A DNA stretch of 64,000 bases from Spinacia oleracea (lineage: Eukaryota; Streptophyta; Magnoliopsida; Caryophyllales; Amaranthaceae). Below are positions 36,101 through 50,060 of this stretch, in pieces (position 1 is the stretch's first letter; every line of letters starts with the position of its first letter). Both the position numbers and the translations under genes were made by a program. The DNA lies in contig NC_079492.1 in NCBI RefSeq assembly GCF_020520425.1, positions 3,906,001 to 3,970,000 of the forward strand, given 5' to 3'. A model generated the notes under the pieces. It saw nothing but the letters and a program-made list of their open reading frames with translations. It was not told the origin of the DNA and did not search any database.

Positions 36101-39100
36101 TTTATTTACATTAAGGCTCCGTTTGGTAGAGAGTAATATTTTTTCATGGAAAACGATTTTCCCCTTTTCAATTATTTTACACCCGACCCCCCCTTACCCC
36201 GCTTCTTGCGGGAGCCTCTTTGAGGCAATGGGGTAATGATAATGAATGATAATGGTTTGGCAAGTGATGTAAAATAATTTTCCATAGCTCCAAAGGTGAA
36301 AAAACCTTTTCCATTTGAAAGGGAGGGAAACCACTTTTCCACTTTTCCTTCCTTACCTCCCTCTCCATTTCCCCCTTCAATCTTCACCATCTTCTCCCAT
36401 TTTCTTTTAAGGAACCAAACAAATGAAAACTAGTTTGGAATTGTGTTTTCCCTTGGAAAATGTTTTACATGGAAAATCATTTTGCACTGAAAACGTTTTA
36501 CACCTAACCAAATGGAGCCTAAATTTTTATTCATGGGAGTTTCATGCTATGGAAATTTGATAGACAAACTGTAAATAGAATCTGCCTGATGATTACTTAC
36601 CCTGGAACTCAGAAATTGCTGGGCGACACAATGTTTTAGTAATAATGCCACTGAGGAATGTCATATAATCCGTTTTTAGTTTCTAGCCACTGAGGAATGT
36701 CATATCATCTGTTTCTAGTTTCTAGCTGTAAGTCAATGGTTCTGAATTTTATTGCAGGGTCGTGTTGCTTCAACTGGAACACGGGATAGTCGTCTGGAGA
36801 TCCTTGTCGGAGATAATGGTTGGGTTGAACATCGTGAAAACGGAATAGTGTATTGTTTTGATACCACAAAGTGCATGTTCTCCTGGGGGAATCTTTCAGA
36901 GAAACTTCGCATGGCCCGTTTGGACTGTAGAGGGGAAGTCGTTGTGGATCTTTTTGCAGGAATCGGATATTTTACATTGCCCTTTCTAGTAAGGTAATCC
37001 TTGGATTTCCTAACTTGGCACATTTATACAACTAGTCTTCTTTTTATGTGGGTACTTTCTACAAAAACTTGTTTGCAATGTACTGAAATCAGTTCTATGC
37101 TCCCCTAAATTACGCTATGTGGAGTGTATATATGCACAAATTTCTTTGATGGATCAATATTCTATCTCATGAGATTGTAGGGTTGGTCTGGTTGGCAGAC
37201 TGACATCTTTGTGTTAGCAATGGGAAGAGTCAGGAAATGAGAAAGGTCAAATACATACATGTAAATTGTAATAAACTGGAATGTGATACAAACAGACTTT
37301 CTCAATGGATCCTCTCTCTACACCCATGCTTTTCATTAGATTCTCTGATAATTCCTTCCCTTTGCTAACTAAACTCTCCACGCCGTACTTCCCCTTAAGA
37401 GAAATATTAGGAGGGCAAGGGGTGTTCAAAATCCGGCCCGGACCTGAAAACATACCGGAACCGGACCGGTTTTAGTCCGGTCTTCGGTCCTTTAAATTTT
37501 GGTTTCCGGATTTCTGGTCCGGTCCAAAACCGGATTTTTCCGGTCCGGACCGGTTGACCCGATTTATATTAAATAAATCATTAATATTTAGTGCACTATA
37601 TCATGTGTTATTTTCTTTTTTTTTCCCTACTGTTTAAGTCTTCTATATCCATCTCGACTCCCTTAAGAATGGAGAATTAATGTTTGAAAGATTTTCTAAC
37701 TGTATTTTGTTTGGAAATAAATAACCTCGAAAATTGTATAGAGGCATATTCAATAATTTCGGTCCAATTCGATCTAAACCCGGATCGGACTGGAAAAATT
37801 AGGTCCTGTTTGGTCCGGAAATTTTTCGGTCCGGTCTACCATCCACAAATTTTCTTGATTCCGGTTCCGGTCCGGTCCAGTTTTGGATCGGTGCAGCCTC
37901 CTTGTTGAGCTATTGTAGGCCAAGAGAAAGGGTGGCTTAGGTAGATTCATGACGATATGCAATGTGGCAGATTTCAGAAGTGAGAACTGTAACAACTTTA
38001 CTATTGGAACTTTGAATTTAGTGATAATCTTATTCCGTTGTATATGTCTGTCACTCTGTCCATAGAACCAGATCTTCTGAGAGTGTCATATAGCACGATC
38101 ATGCTTTCTAGCATTGTTTTTTAAAACTCTTGGAGTGTTTGTTTTGATTTGGCTCTTCAGTTTATATAATTTTGGTTTTCCTATAACTTATAATGCATAA
38201 TTTCCTACTCTTTGTTGATCAGAGCTCATGCTACATTGGTTTATGCCTGTGAGTGGAATCCCCATGCTATTGAGGCTCTTCATCATAATCTTCAAGCCAA
38301 TTTGGTGTCTGATCGTTGCATTGTATTCGAAGGAGATAATCGCCTTACAGCTCCTAAAGTAAAGCCCTATTACTCTGTTTGATTATTTTTGTAATTCATG
38401 CATCTAGTATTACATATTTTCACAAGTTATTCCAGTGTTTATACTCTTTCATTATCTATATTATGGTTCAAGTCTGGTTATCCTTATTTTTCAATGGTGC
38501 ATTCTGATGCTAAGAAACTCCATGTTGCTGGTAAATTTTGATAACAAATAGGGACATTGGAATTGTGTGATGTCTCATTAGGGTATCTATCTTCTGTAGC
38601 AATTAAAAGTAATATTACTTGTTCAACCTGTTGCTAATGTTAACTGATTACATATCCTTGCAATTTTACAGGGAGTTGCAAATCGTGTCTGTCTTGGTCT
38701 CCTACCATCCAGCGAGGGCAGTTGGGTTACTGCTGTAAAGGCATTAAGGTGATTTCTCTGGCTACCCTATTTTAAAATTTGGTACTCAAAATCATTGCAC
38801 ATCAAAAATCATTCAGCATCACATGAGAATGTGGCTATCTTCTTGTCTCACCTTGTTGCCCATTTCATGGACTTTGACATCTCTCCCAACTTCTATGCTA
38901 AATCTGTAGTAGAAGAAAAATCGAACTCCGTCCCCTAAATACTGATAGGGTATTTTTTAACGAATTGAGTTAGAAAAGACAATAATTAATTGGAAAAATT
39001 AATGTTAATTATCCCAACTATACCCGATTTTCTTATTTTAATCTGAACTATAGTTTAATCTAGAATAATACTAAAACAATCTTCTCCATTTAGTTGCCTG

Positions 39101-41157
39101 TTACACCCGGTATTCTCATTTAATGTGGGCCACATCTCCTTTGTTCTTGGATAGTTGGAAACGTTGCCAATCTGCCATACCTCAACCTCAACATTATGTT
39201 CTTCTTCCATATCCTTATCACCAATACTTGATTTTTCTCCATTGTTTTACCCCTTAAACTCCCCACTTTCCCCATTATTATGCTTCCAATTTCACAGAAC
39301 GAAGCTCAAATTCTCACTTCCATTAAACCCCCTTTTCAATTTACTCAAAACCCCAATTTAAAAATCAAAAACTATACCCATTTCAGAAACCCCAATTCAA
39401 CAAATTTTTTCATCAATTACACAATTCAAACTACTTTTATACTGTATGAAGAGACGTAGTCTCATTTCTAGCTCACGTGACAGGCAGTCAAAGAAAAGTA
39501 AAACATCAACCCCAGAATTCCAGCCAAAATTGACGCAGTTAGGTAGAGACTAGAAATTCTAGTTGAAATTGAAACTGAAAAATCAAGCTTAGGGTACATC
39601 AAGTCATCAACAATCCTCCATCGACATAATTTAATTAAAGCACGGAAATTAATTTCAAAACTTATTGATAGTTCATGAATACATAATTTTTTTTGGTTGA
39701 GAGGTGACAATTTTATAGTGTAGTACTGTAGTGTTGCTCCCAGTTGCCTTTTCTTTTTCATGATGATGAATATTAGTGATGATGGATTCCGTTTATTCTT
39801 TGATTGGTGAGAATGGAGGAGAGGGAACATGAGGATTGAAGGTGTCATAGGTGGAGTGAAGGTGGGTGATCTGTTATGGCAGGAGATGGAAGAGGAAGGA
39901 GAGAAGCAGAGAGATAGAGTTGTGGCGTTGATCTGGTATGGAGGAGAGAGAATGGAGAGGCTCTAAATTACATTTAAGGGGAAAATTTACCGGTTTGAAA
40001 GGTTGCATGTAATGGGAGACTGTTTTGGGAAGGGTATACTGATAGGATTATTCCCGAGTTAAATGGTAGTTGGGGTTAAAATGAGAAAGATGGTCAATAG
40101 TTGGGATTATCATTATTAATTTTTCCTAATAAATTAGTTACCGTCGTAGAATATTTAAAGATTTGCAATTCCACTGTACCGAAGTCGTCATTCATTGAAA
40201 TTTTATAGTCAAGGGTATCGATATGTTAAACGGCTCATAGCCGGTAATAAATGATGGTTATGGTAATGGCTAATGAGCACATGTGATTTTGCAAGGAACG
40301 TCCTATACTGGTGCATGGTAATGCTTGTGCACTCCAAACTCTTTCCTAAAAGTCTTATACTATTGAATGCTGCATCTATAGTAGACAATAGCGGTAAACT
40401 CGTAATGTAGTTTATGAATAAATACGCATGTTGGAGTTGAGGTTGCATTATCATGAACATTAGGGTGAAAGTGTGAAAGTTATCTTACAAAATTAGATAC
40501 TCATAAAGCGATCACCAATACCCCATATACCAAACGAACCCTAAACGTAATTTGAAATAGTCTAAAGTTCTAAACACAATGTTTTAGGTCGTTTGGATGG
40601 TCTAAATGAAGAAAGTTACCTATTATTTGGGACAGTCAAAAACAGAATTTTGGTATGTACTCTGTTATTAGGGACGGAAGGGCTCGAAGGAGTAGCTACT
40701 AAGAGATAATCCCCTTAGATATGTTTCAGCTTTTAGCGTCCTTGATGTTCATTACATAATCCTAAGACATGCTCTCGACTTGAATTTGGATGGTAGGTGT
40801 GAGGGCGGCACACTTCACATACATGGGAATGTGAAGGACTCGGAAGAGAATCAATGGACACAACATGTCACGGACTCTATCTCTGAAATCGCTAAATCTG
40901 AAGGTATCTTGTGTTGAACCCATTTCTTCTATCTTTGAAATTAGTTTTAATTCTCAATATTAGTTGATTGCTTCACCGAAAAATAATCAATATATTTCAG
41001 CCTCCGTCTTGCAAATCTGATTTCTAATGACCTCTTACGCATGTTTTTAGGTCACTGTTGGAATGTGGCGGTGGTGCATTTGGAGCGAGTGAAGTGGTAT
41101 GCCCCTCATGTTCGTCATCTTGTTGCTGATGTAAGATGTGAAAAAATTCTGAATTGA
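24195..41157 (+). CDS. TYW2/3/4: tRNA wybutosine-synthesizing protein 2/3/4 (TYW3-kelch-TYW2 fusion)
   Basis: The exons are 24195-24963, 31824-32223, 32328-33500, 35942-36071, 36758-36993, 38223-38358, 38672-38748, 40797-40903 and 41051-41157. All are GT-AG with matching phases and sum to 3135 nt, or 1044 residues. Residues 1 to about 225 form the TYW3 methyltransferase domain ([22 protein letters not shown]). About 260-560 is a kelch propeller as in TYW4 ([36 protein letters not shown]). The C-terminal part is TYW2, the SAM-dependent aminocarboxypropyl transferase of the Trm5/Met-10+ family, with motif [16 protein letters not shown] and [10 protein letters not shown]. The enzyme builds wybutosine next to the anticodon of tRNA-Phe. 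The same fusion exists in Arabidopsis. A Thr run (ACC/ACT repeat, 24463-24500) is odd. Introns add about 13.8 kb, mostly transposons, but the coding frame is intact. Confidence 0.93.
25118..25620. repeat. Tandem duplication in TYW2/3/4 intron 1
   Basis: A unit of about 195 bp starting TTGGTTCATACACTTGG near 25123 repeats at 25318 (ATAATTTGAGTTG, TACTTGATTGTGGTTGCTAA), and a partial third copy of its GGAGAATGATGA...AAGAAGTGATTTAGG part is at 25556-25620. A related tract occurs at 30702-30760, beyond the retrotransposon. Confidence 0.7.
26036..27449 (-). pseudogene. Integrase and chromodomain pieces of the chromovirus
   Basis: Four separate open pieces follow one another on the minus strand. 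27449-26994 holds the HHCC region ([20 protein letters not shown]). 26997-26725 holds the core with [20 protein letters not shown] and [10 protein letters not shown]. 26698-26480 holds [20 protein letters not shown]. 26377-26036 holds the C-terminal SH3-like part and the start of a chromodomain, which continues past a stop as WENATDF. Multiple frameshifts inactivate it. Confidence 0.8.
27607..27801 (-). pseudogene. RNase H fragment of the chromovirus
   Basis: The piece [20 protein letters not shown], with [18 protein letters not shown], matches the start of Gypsy RNase H, with Asp and Glu positions visible. Frameshifts isolate it from RT and integrase. Confidence 0.75.
28181..28414 (-). pseudogene. 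Reverse transcriptase fragment of the chromovirus
   Basis: [20 protein letters not shown], then [20 protein letters not shown], are RT motifs. The catalytic YxDD is altered to FFYDI at the frame end, followed by a break, so no active enzyme is expected. Confidence 0.8.
29134..29385 (-). pseudogene. Protease fragment of the chromovirus
   Basis: [18 protein letters not shown] is the catalytic Asp motif of Gypsy aspartic proteases. The reading frame is cut on both sides from gag and RT. Confidence 0.75.
29572..30072 (-). pseudogene. Broken gag of the chromovirus
   Basis: The open piece of 166 codons carries a retrotransposon gag core ([39 protein letters not shown]). The frame ends shortly after QTQTQAF, before any zinc knuckle. 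This capsid-like domain packages element RNA in intact relatives. Confidence 0.75.
31310..31600. mobile_element. Degenerate Tourist-like MITE relic
   Basis: The stretch TTCTTATAAGGAGCCAGACA through CTAGTTTGTAGTTGTGTTTT resembles the right half of the MITE at 36115-36519 (TCTTTTAAGGAACCAAACAA). Ends and target duplication are not recognisable. Confidence 0.35.
33616..35845 (-). mobile_element. Non-autonomous Helitron, 2.2 kb, in TYW2/3/4 intron 3
   Basis: On the minus strand it starts TCTATACCTAGTATTTAC after host A (opposite T 35846) and ends with hairpin CCCGTTCG-TCG-AACGGG, TCCAAGAA, CTAG, then host T (opposite A 33615). No Rep/helicase coding is present. The minus-strand 5' part contains a CACGTG-bearing, promoter-like tract. 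It contains a nested Tourist-like MITE at 33834-34136. Confidence 0.8.
33834..34136. mobile_element. Tourist-like MITE nested in the Helitron
   Basis: It starts GGGTATGTTTGGTATAAAAT, and its inverted right end is GAGCATGTTTGGTATAGAGT. TTA occurs on both sides (33831-33833 and 34137-34139), the usual 3-bp duplication of PIF/Harbinger elements. Confidence 0.75.
36115..36519. mobile_element. Tourist-like MITE in TYW2/3/4 intron 4
   Basis: The left end GGCTCCGTTTGGTAGAG and the inverted right end GGCTCCATTTGGTTAGG are flanked by TAA (36112-36114 and 36520-36522). It sits 43 bp past the exon 4 donor. The frames at 36172-36390 are inside it and are not genes. Confidence 0.8.
37417..37900. mobile_element. 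hAT-like element with CCGG repeats in TYW2/3/4 intron 5
   Basis: It opens AAGGGGTGTTCAAAATCCGG and has dense CCGGTCCGG-type repeats near both ends, in inverted orientation, around an AT-rich middle. This is the look of small plant hAT derivatives. I could not define the right end or an 8-bp duplication. Confidence 0.45.
38992..40126. mobile_element. Mutator-like element (MULE) with about 100-bp terminal repeats
   Basis: The left end starts GGAAAAATTAATGTTAATTA; the inverted right end starts GGAAAAATTAATAATGATAA. Similarity continues through CCCAACTAT, ATTTTAA and GAATAAT for about 100 bp. The 9-bp flanks TAATTAATT (38983-38991) and TAATAAATT (40127-40135) match at 8 of 9. No transposase is seen. 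The middle (39155-39470) might be captured host DNA. It lies in TYW2/3/4 intron 7. Confidence 0.75.
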
Positions 41158-41665
41158 AGATATTCAAATGTCAAATGTGAGTTGCAAATTTGAGAGTCTG
41201 CTATACTACCAAATCGCCAGTCTGCTTCACAGGTACAGGTGATTTTGGAATCAGTACAATGAAGCATGTAAGGATCTGTGCTCTCATGTGTTTCAGTCTT
41301 TCAGAAGACGTATTTGCAATGTTCAGTTAATTCTTTTTAGTTAGATCTGTAGCTAAAATCGAAGTTAAGCTCAAGATCAGGTAGTTTTACGTTGGATGTG
41401 TAATTGATTATAGACAATTTATGTGCTTATGATCCAGTTATATGCATTTGTCAATTGTAAAATGTAAATAAAGTAGAACAAATAGGAGATTATGGGAGAT
41501 ATTTAAGACTTGGGTTTTGGCAAGAAAATCCTGCATAGAAAATGTTTTAAGATTTGAGTTCATTTTCTGATATTGGTGAAACAGTATGCTGCTTTGTTTG
41601 GATGGTGTCCCGATTCAAGTTATATGAGTGCTGATTATTCAGTTTGGTTCGGATTATTTTAACTA

Positions 41666-41920
41666 CTCCCTCCGTCCCGGAATACTCGCAACGGTTTGAC
41701 TTTTTACACTATTCACATAATTCACTTAGACCCTATTTTATTCATAGTATATGAAAACAAGTGCTAGCATATGATATATTGTTGGCTTCATCTTTATATA
41801 TATTTTCAAAATATTAATAGTTTATGATTTTTATAATATAATTAAAAATATTAATAGTCAAAGTTGTACATTAACAAACGTGTCCAGTCAAAACGTTTCG
41901 AGTATTAAGGACAGAGGAAG
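41666..41920. mobile_element. Stowaway-like MITE, 255 bp
   Basis: CTCCCTCCGTCCCGGAATAC to AGTATTAAGGACAGAGGAAG, with TA at 41664-41665 and 41921-41922. It belongs to the same family as 42231-42480 and 59328-59587 and lies just after TYW2/3/4. Confidence 0.8.
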
Positions 41921-42230
41921 TATATCGTAACCTTATCATGAAAATCAGTTAAATTTTAGGTCGGTTGTGTTTATATCACCCCAATTTTGTAGGGTGTCTT
42001 TTGGACATAACTTGACCATTAATATTTTTAACAATCGTTAGAAAATGTTTTAAAAAAAAAGACAAATATATTTGTACAGTTTGGTTAGTTAATCTGACTC
42101 AATTTAAGGGAAGTAGGGTAACATGGCCACCATGGGTGCTTTCAATATTTTTAAGTATTTCGTAAAATTATTGATAACACCCATGAGCCCATGTAGACAT
42201 GTAATATTACTCCGTACTAATTAGTCTATA

Positions 42231-42480
42231 CTCCCTCCGTTCCTTAATACTCGACTTATTTTGACTTTTTGCACTATTCACATAATTCACTTTGATCCTA
42301 TTTTATTTCTAATATATGAAAACAAATGTTAGTATATAATATATTTTTGGCTTCATCTTAATATATATTTTTAAAATATTAGTATTTTTATAATATGTAG
42401 TTAAAGAAATTGGTGGTCAAAGTTGTGCATTGAAAAACGTGTCTGGTCAAAACAGGTCGAGTATTAAGGGACGGAGGGAG
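42231..42480. mobile_element. Stowaway-like MITE, 250 bp
   Basis: CTCCCTCCGTTCCTTAATAC to TATTAAGGGACGGAGGGAG, with TA at 42229-42230 and 42481-42482. Its terminal repeats are better kept than in the copy at 41666-41920. Confidence 0.85.
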
Positions 42481-42482
42481 TA

Positions 42483-43560
42483 CTCAATAGGAGTGATACC
42501 ATGTTTGCTTGGTTTAGTTGGTAGGGAATTCATCATATCGCGATTTTGATTCACATTAACCGAGTAATATTTGGGAGTACGAAAATTCCCCGTGTTCTTA
42601 AGAGTTGACTAGTGTAGTTGGACTGATCAATTCACTTTAGAGTTGAGATAGAAGTTAGTTTAGTATGGTCATTTATCTTACCAATTAAAAGCAAAAAGAA
42701 ATCGGGGTGATTGCAAAAAGTTGTTAGGGTCAACTTAGAGTGAGTTTATCTCTCTTGCAATCCAAAACTCAGATTTTGCCACATAAGTTTATTACTATGG
42801 AGTAACTTTTACCTAATTTTTTATTATTTAGGCTCACATAAAATTCTCCATATTTTTGCAAATTATCCTCATACTCCCCTTAGTCTTACCTAAGCTCCTA
42901 ACTTTTTTTAATGTTATATCTATTTTTTTGGTATATTTTCTAAATAAATAAAAAGATAATTAAGTGTGATGATATGACATGATTTGATTTGGTTGGTGGA
43001 AAAAAAAATGGAGCTTTTAATGAGTTTTGGATTTTCAAACCTACCTCCATGCTTACTTTGATATTTTACCACATTATCCGAAAAGTCTATTCAAAATTCT
43101 CCTCTATACTACGGATAAACTAGTCATTAAACTCTATTCTCTTCATGTTATTTTTTATTGCTTATCACTTATTTAGATAGATCATATAATACCAAAAAAG
43201 CAAAAAAGACTCACATAAAACATTCAGACTAGGCCAGACTAAACAACCAATTCAGAGACCAAACCACCAATTCAAATCAGGCCAGATCAGACCATCAAGA
43301 ATCAGATCAATCTAGAAAACAGCAACATCAGACCAGACTAGGTGAATAGAACGATGATTAATGAACATTTTGAAGATATTAATTTCAGTGACGCAACTGT
43401 TTTGAAATGGAGGTATGTCATCTTTCTACATAAACAAAATGACAATTTTACCCCTATGATCATTAATGAAAATACTTAAACAGAAGCCAAGTGGCCACTT
43501 ATACAAACACCTTATCACTTCATATGTACTACACTCAAGTGTCAAGTACTCAAGTCCCAT
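42483..43560. other. Intergenic DNA before the peroxidase gene
   Basis: No gene is seen. At about 43200-43335 a run of AGACCAGA/CAGACTAG-type repeats is the inverted relative of the array in receptor-kinase intron 7. Confidence 0.5.
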
Positions 43561-43568
43561 TATTTAAA
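43561..43568 (+). promoter_or_regulatory. TATA box of the peroxidase gene
   Basis: TATTTAAA lies 90 bp before the ATG at 43658, a normal distance once a short leader is allowed. A GTGTGAGTGTGAGTGTG tract in the leader is a simple repeat. Confidence 0.5.
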
Positions 43569-43657
43569 GAAGTGACAAAGGAGTGCAAGTGTGAGTGTGA
43601 GTGTGGGTGTGTGTGTAAGAAAACAAAGAGTGAGAAAACCAAAAAAAAAAGGAAAGG

Positions 43658-46573
<2,916 letters not shown>

Positions 46574-46799
46574 ATCATTAATTAATTAAACAATGTATGA
46601 TCAATCCTTACTTCTTTTGGATTAGTGTTTACTAAAAAGTTGTGTTAATTAATTAAGCATTAGAAATAAGATGGTGCTTAATCATTTTAGTTCTATAGTG
46701 TTATATATAGTGACCTTATAAATGATTTCATATGCCATCATAGTTTAAGTTTCTTTGCTTTCAATGTAATGAGTGTAGTAGGGTTAAGATGTAAGGCAT

Positions 46800-47400
46800 T
46801 GATCAATTAATATATTAATCCCCCTTTTCATGTCGTACTTCCTTTGTTTTCTTTTAATTGTAACGTTTTGATTTTTGCACTATCCAGTTACTTGACTTTG
46901 ACTATAATTTTCATCAAAAAAGTACAGAGAATCACTTAAAAAAAGTACAAAGAATCACTTAAAAAAGGTACATATAAAGCTTTTTTATGAACTTAGCTCG
47001 ATTCATTCAAACAGATAAATCGAATATAATTTGGATAACTCGATCAATTAATATATTTTTACCTTTTTGTGTCGTACTTTCCCGTTCTCTTTTGATTGCA
47101 ACGTTTTGATTTTTACACTATTTAGTTATGTACTCGACTTGACCATAGTTTTCATCTTTAGTTTTCAATTATTATGTCATTATTAGTGCATGTAAACTAG
47201 TAGTATGGACTTATCTTTATTTTAAATTAAGAAAGCTACATAGAATCCCTTTAAAAACAAAAACAAAATAGTACAGAGATAAAGCTTGCATATAAAATCT
47301 TATTAGAACTACATACAAAACTTGTTTATAAACTTAGCTCGATTCCTTCAAACGGATAAATCGAGTATAATTTGGATAACTTTTGAGCTCGATCATTTTA
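46800..47400. repeat. Tandem duplication downstream of the peroxidase
   Basis: Two units of about 240-350 bp share AATTAATATATT, GTCGTACTT, AACGTTTTGATTTTT(G/A)CACTAT, and TTAGCTCGATTC(A/C)TTCAAAC followed by TATAATTTGGATAAC. The second starts near 47045. Confidence 0.65.
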
Positions 47401-47666
47401 AAAATTGATTAGATTAAATAAGTCTCGATATAGTAGATAGATCGAGTTCGAGACATAGAATAATACTTACACTTGACTCGGTTCACAATTCGACTAATCC
47501 TAATATTATTTATACTTGACTTGACTCCTTAACCCGAGATCAAGGAAGGGTCATGAAGTTAAGGCAATTGTTAATTTTTATTAGTGATGCGGTAAGTACG
47601 GTAACTAAAAGTGATATACACTCATCTATTTATAGATTTATGCTTATCCATTTCAGATACAGTGTT

Positions 47667-47835
47667 ATCAATTGCCTGTTAGTTCAGTGGTGATTGGGGC
47701 TGAACTTGGCAGGGAGAACTCGTATTCGATCCCCCCAACAACAATTGGGAGAGGACTGAAACCTATACACCTAGAACTCGTTCCGAATCCGGATTAACCC
47801 TAAGGGTGAACCGGGTGCTAACACCAATATTTTTT
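47667..47835 (+). mobile_element. Au-like SINE, second copy
   Basis: It has the same body as 22750-22918, from TTGCCTGTTAGTTCAGTGGT to GGTGCTAACACC. The flanks TCAGATACAGTGTT and ACAGATACAACGTT are a decayed target duplication. It ends with T-rich rather than A-rich sequence. Confidence 0.8.
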
Positions 47836-47857
47836 ACAGATACAACGTTGGCGATTA

Positions 47858-48156
47858 GAGTAACTCTAATGTTGAGCTACAAGGTATCGTGGTTAAAATG
47901 CCACATCAAACTTTGAGCTACAATTGATTTAAACTACATTTTTTCACATTGGTAGGCTACAATACTTTGTAGCTCCTTATACTATTTAATTTAAACAATT
48001 TATTTATTTGAGCTACATTTTCTTTTAGCTACATGTCCAAAATAGCTACAAGGTTTTAACAGCTGTTTATGTTATTGTTGTACCAATGGTGGGCTACCTG
48101 CTCACATATTCTTTTTGTTTGTGAGCAAGTCAATTTTTAAACCATTGAAGTTGCTC
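47858..48156. mobile_element. Tourist-like MITE, 299 bp
   Basis: The left end GAGTAACTCTAATG and the inverted right end GAGCAACTTCAATG are flanked by TTA (47855-47857 and 48157-48159). The body repeats GAGCTACA. It lies 8 bp beyond the SINE duplication, so two insertions abut. Confidence 0.75.
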
Positions 48157-48760
48157 TTAAGGGTGCAATATATTCATCTGATTTTCATTTATTTTTTCCA
48201 GAATTCTTATCTTAACTCATTAAACTTATATTAGTTACAAATAATACTTGGATAACCCTTGTCTTATACAAACTTATTTTATCTGAACTTATTTTATTCC
48301 TAAAAATAAATCAAAATACGTTGAATGAAATAAAACCTAAGACTAAAGACGTGTACACAATAAATCACATAATCAAATATCCTCTACTCCATTTGTAATT
48401 TAATTATATAGTCATTGCAATTAACTCATTAATATTGGGAAAAAAAAAGTGTCGGTGAGTTGTGAGTATGGTTGAATGGTTGTCAGATGAAATGGCCCCA
48501 AAAGTTAAGGGACTGTTACATCTCACAAAGAACAAGACAAATAATGGACCATTAAAGTCGATGAAATTGTGGTACTCCACCATTTTTTTAATTCTGAATT
48601 GTGGGAAAATATCAAGTATAAGATTCCTGTTTCTTAGATTCCAATTATTCATTCTAATTTAATACTATTACGTAATCAACTAATCATCTTGTAGGGAACA
48701 ATGGAGTTAATGATGTTCAGCTACACAAGAACTTAAATGGAGTACTCCATTAGTATAATA

Positions 48761-49108
48761 AGGAGTCTCTCTACATTAATTAGAAGCAATAATATCTATT
48801 TTACACCCGAGTGTATCTAATATTGCGTTCATTCAATAATGTCGAAGGAAAATGAGGGAAAAACACCGCTCGGTGTGTCTTGTTCTAGGTGCATTCGACT
48901 GTGAGATAAAGTTTACACTTTTTTTTATAAGGAGTACGTCTCTGCATTAAGAAAGGGAACACATCTATCTTACACTCTCGGGTGTATTTAGTGTTACGTG
49001 TATTTAATATGTTGATGTAAAATGAGAGGAAAAAACTAGTTTTTCATATACCTTGTTTTAGGTGTACCTGAATGTAAGATAAATTTTACAAATTTGATTA
49101 CACTTAAA
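48761..49108. repeat. Tandem duplication, unit about 175 bp
   Basis: GGAGTCTCTCTACATTAA...TTACAC(C/T)C...GTGTAT(C/T)TA and TTCTAGGTGCA/TTTTAGGTGTA blocks recur, with the second unit starting near 48931. Copies are diverged. Confidence 0.6.
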
Positions 49109-50060
49109 GAAAGTACGGAGTATTATCTTTGTTTTCTTTCAAAAACAAGAGTTTGGACTTTTGAATATGATGGCTTCTAGACTAAAGTGTCTTTGAATAA
49201 AGTAGTCTCATACTCATTAAAAGTAACAAGCCATTAATATTTTAAAATTTAAAATATATTTTGAGTATAAGAATACAATTACACTTTATGATCAAATAGT
49301 TATGCTCCATTAGTAATGTTTAATTGTAAAAAAAGATTACCGTTTAAGTAGTTATATATAGTTTTGGGTCGATAGTTCTAATTTTGGGTTAATAATTACG
49401 GAGTACAATTTTCGTTGTAAAAAATAATAATTATACCTTTTGTGTTAATAGTTATGGTTTATTAGTAATTACAATTTTATTTATTTCTTTATTATAAATG
49501 GAGAACGGGAAGATTCGAATCATTAGGTCAAGACTTCTTTGATTCGACTTTATAAGTATAAGATGGTCTTACACCAAACTTACTCGTCGACTCGTTATTT
49601 TCGAAGATTACAAGAATAACAACTCAATTTGTCACCCCAAGCAGATGGGCCTTGGCTAGACAAGGGCCCATCCGTGCTTGGCTGAACTCTGTATTGGGGC
49701 AAACAGCCATCAGCCCAAGTTAGCAAGCCCATTTTCGCCACCACCAGTTACTGTTCTAGTTTACAACTGCTTGATATAGTTTGGTACATTCACACATGTA
49801 TTTCTTTAGTTTTCAGCAAAACATAATACAATATTCAAGCATTAGTCCACGATCCGTATTAAAGAGAATCATCGATATTTATATATTGCTTTGATAAAAT
49901 GTAAAGAGTACAACCTAAGCTAGGGTTATTGAGGCTAGGGCGAACCTTCTAGGAAGGACCTCCCGAGGCACCCAAAAACCGAGAATCAAACAAATAAAAA
50001 GAGTCATTAAACTAAGTGACAATTCAGCCTAAATCCGTGTTAAAACTAGCTTACTAGTAC
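49109..50060. other. Spacer downstream of the NAC gene
   Basis: AT-rich spacer without coding character. A GC-rich patch at about 49636-49680 holds the inverted arms GATGGGCC and GGCCCATC, able to form a hairpin. Confidence 0.4.

Noticed and set aside
39155..39848. Frames of 68 and 126 codons inside TYW2/3/4 intron 7
   Set aside because: They lie within the MULE and are low-complexity or cross its terminal repeats; kept only as a possible captured fragment.
48404..48662. Overlapping frames on both strands
   Set aside because: AT-rich spacer, no domain, no splice or promoter context.
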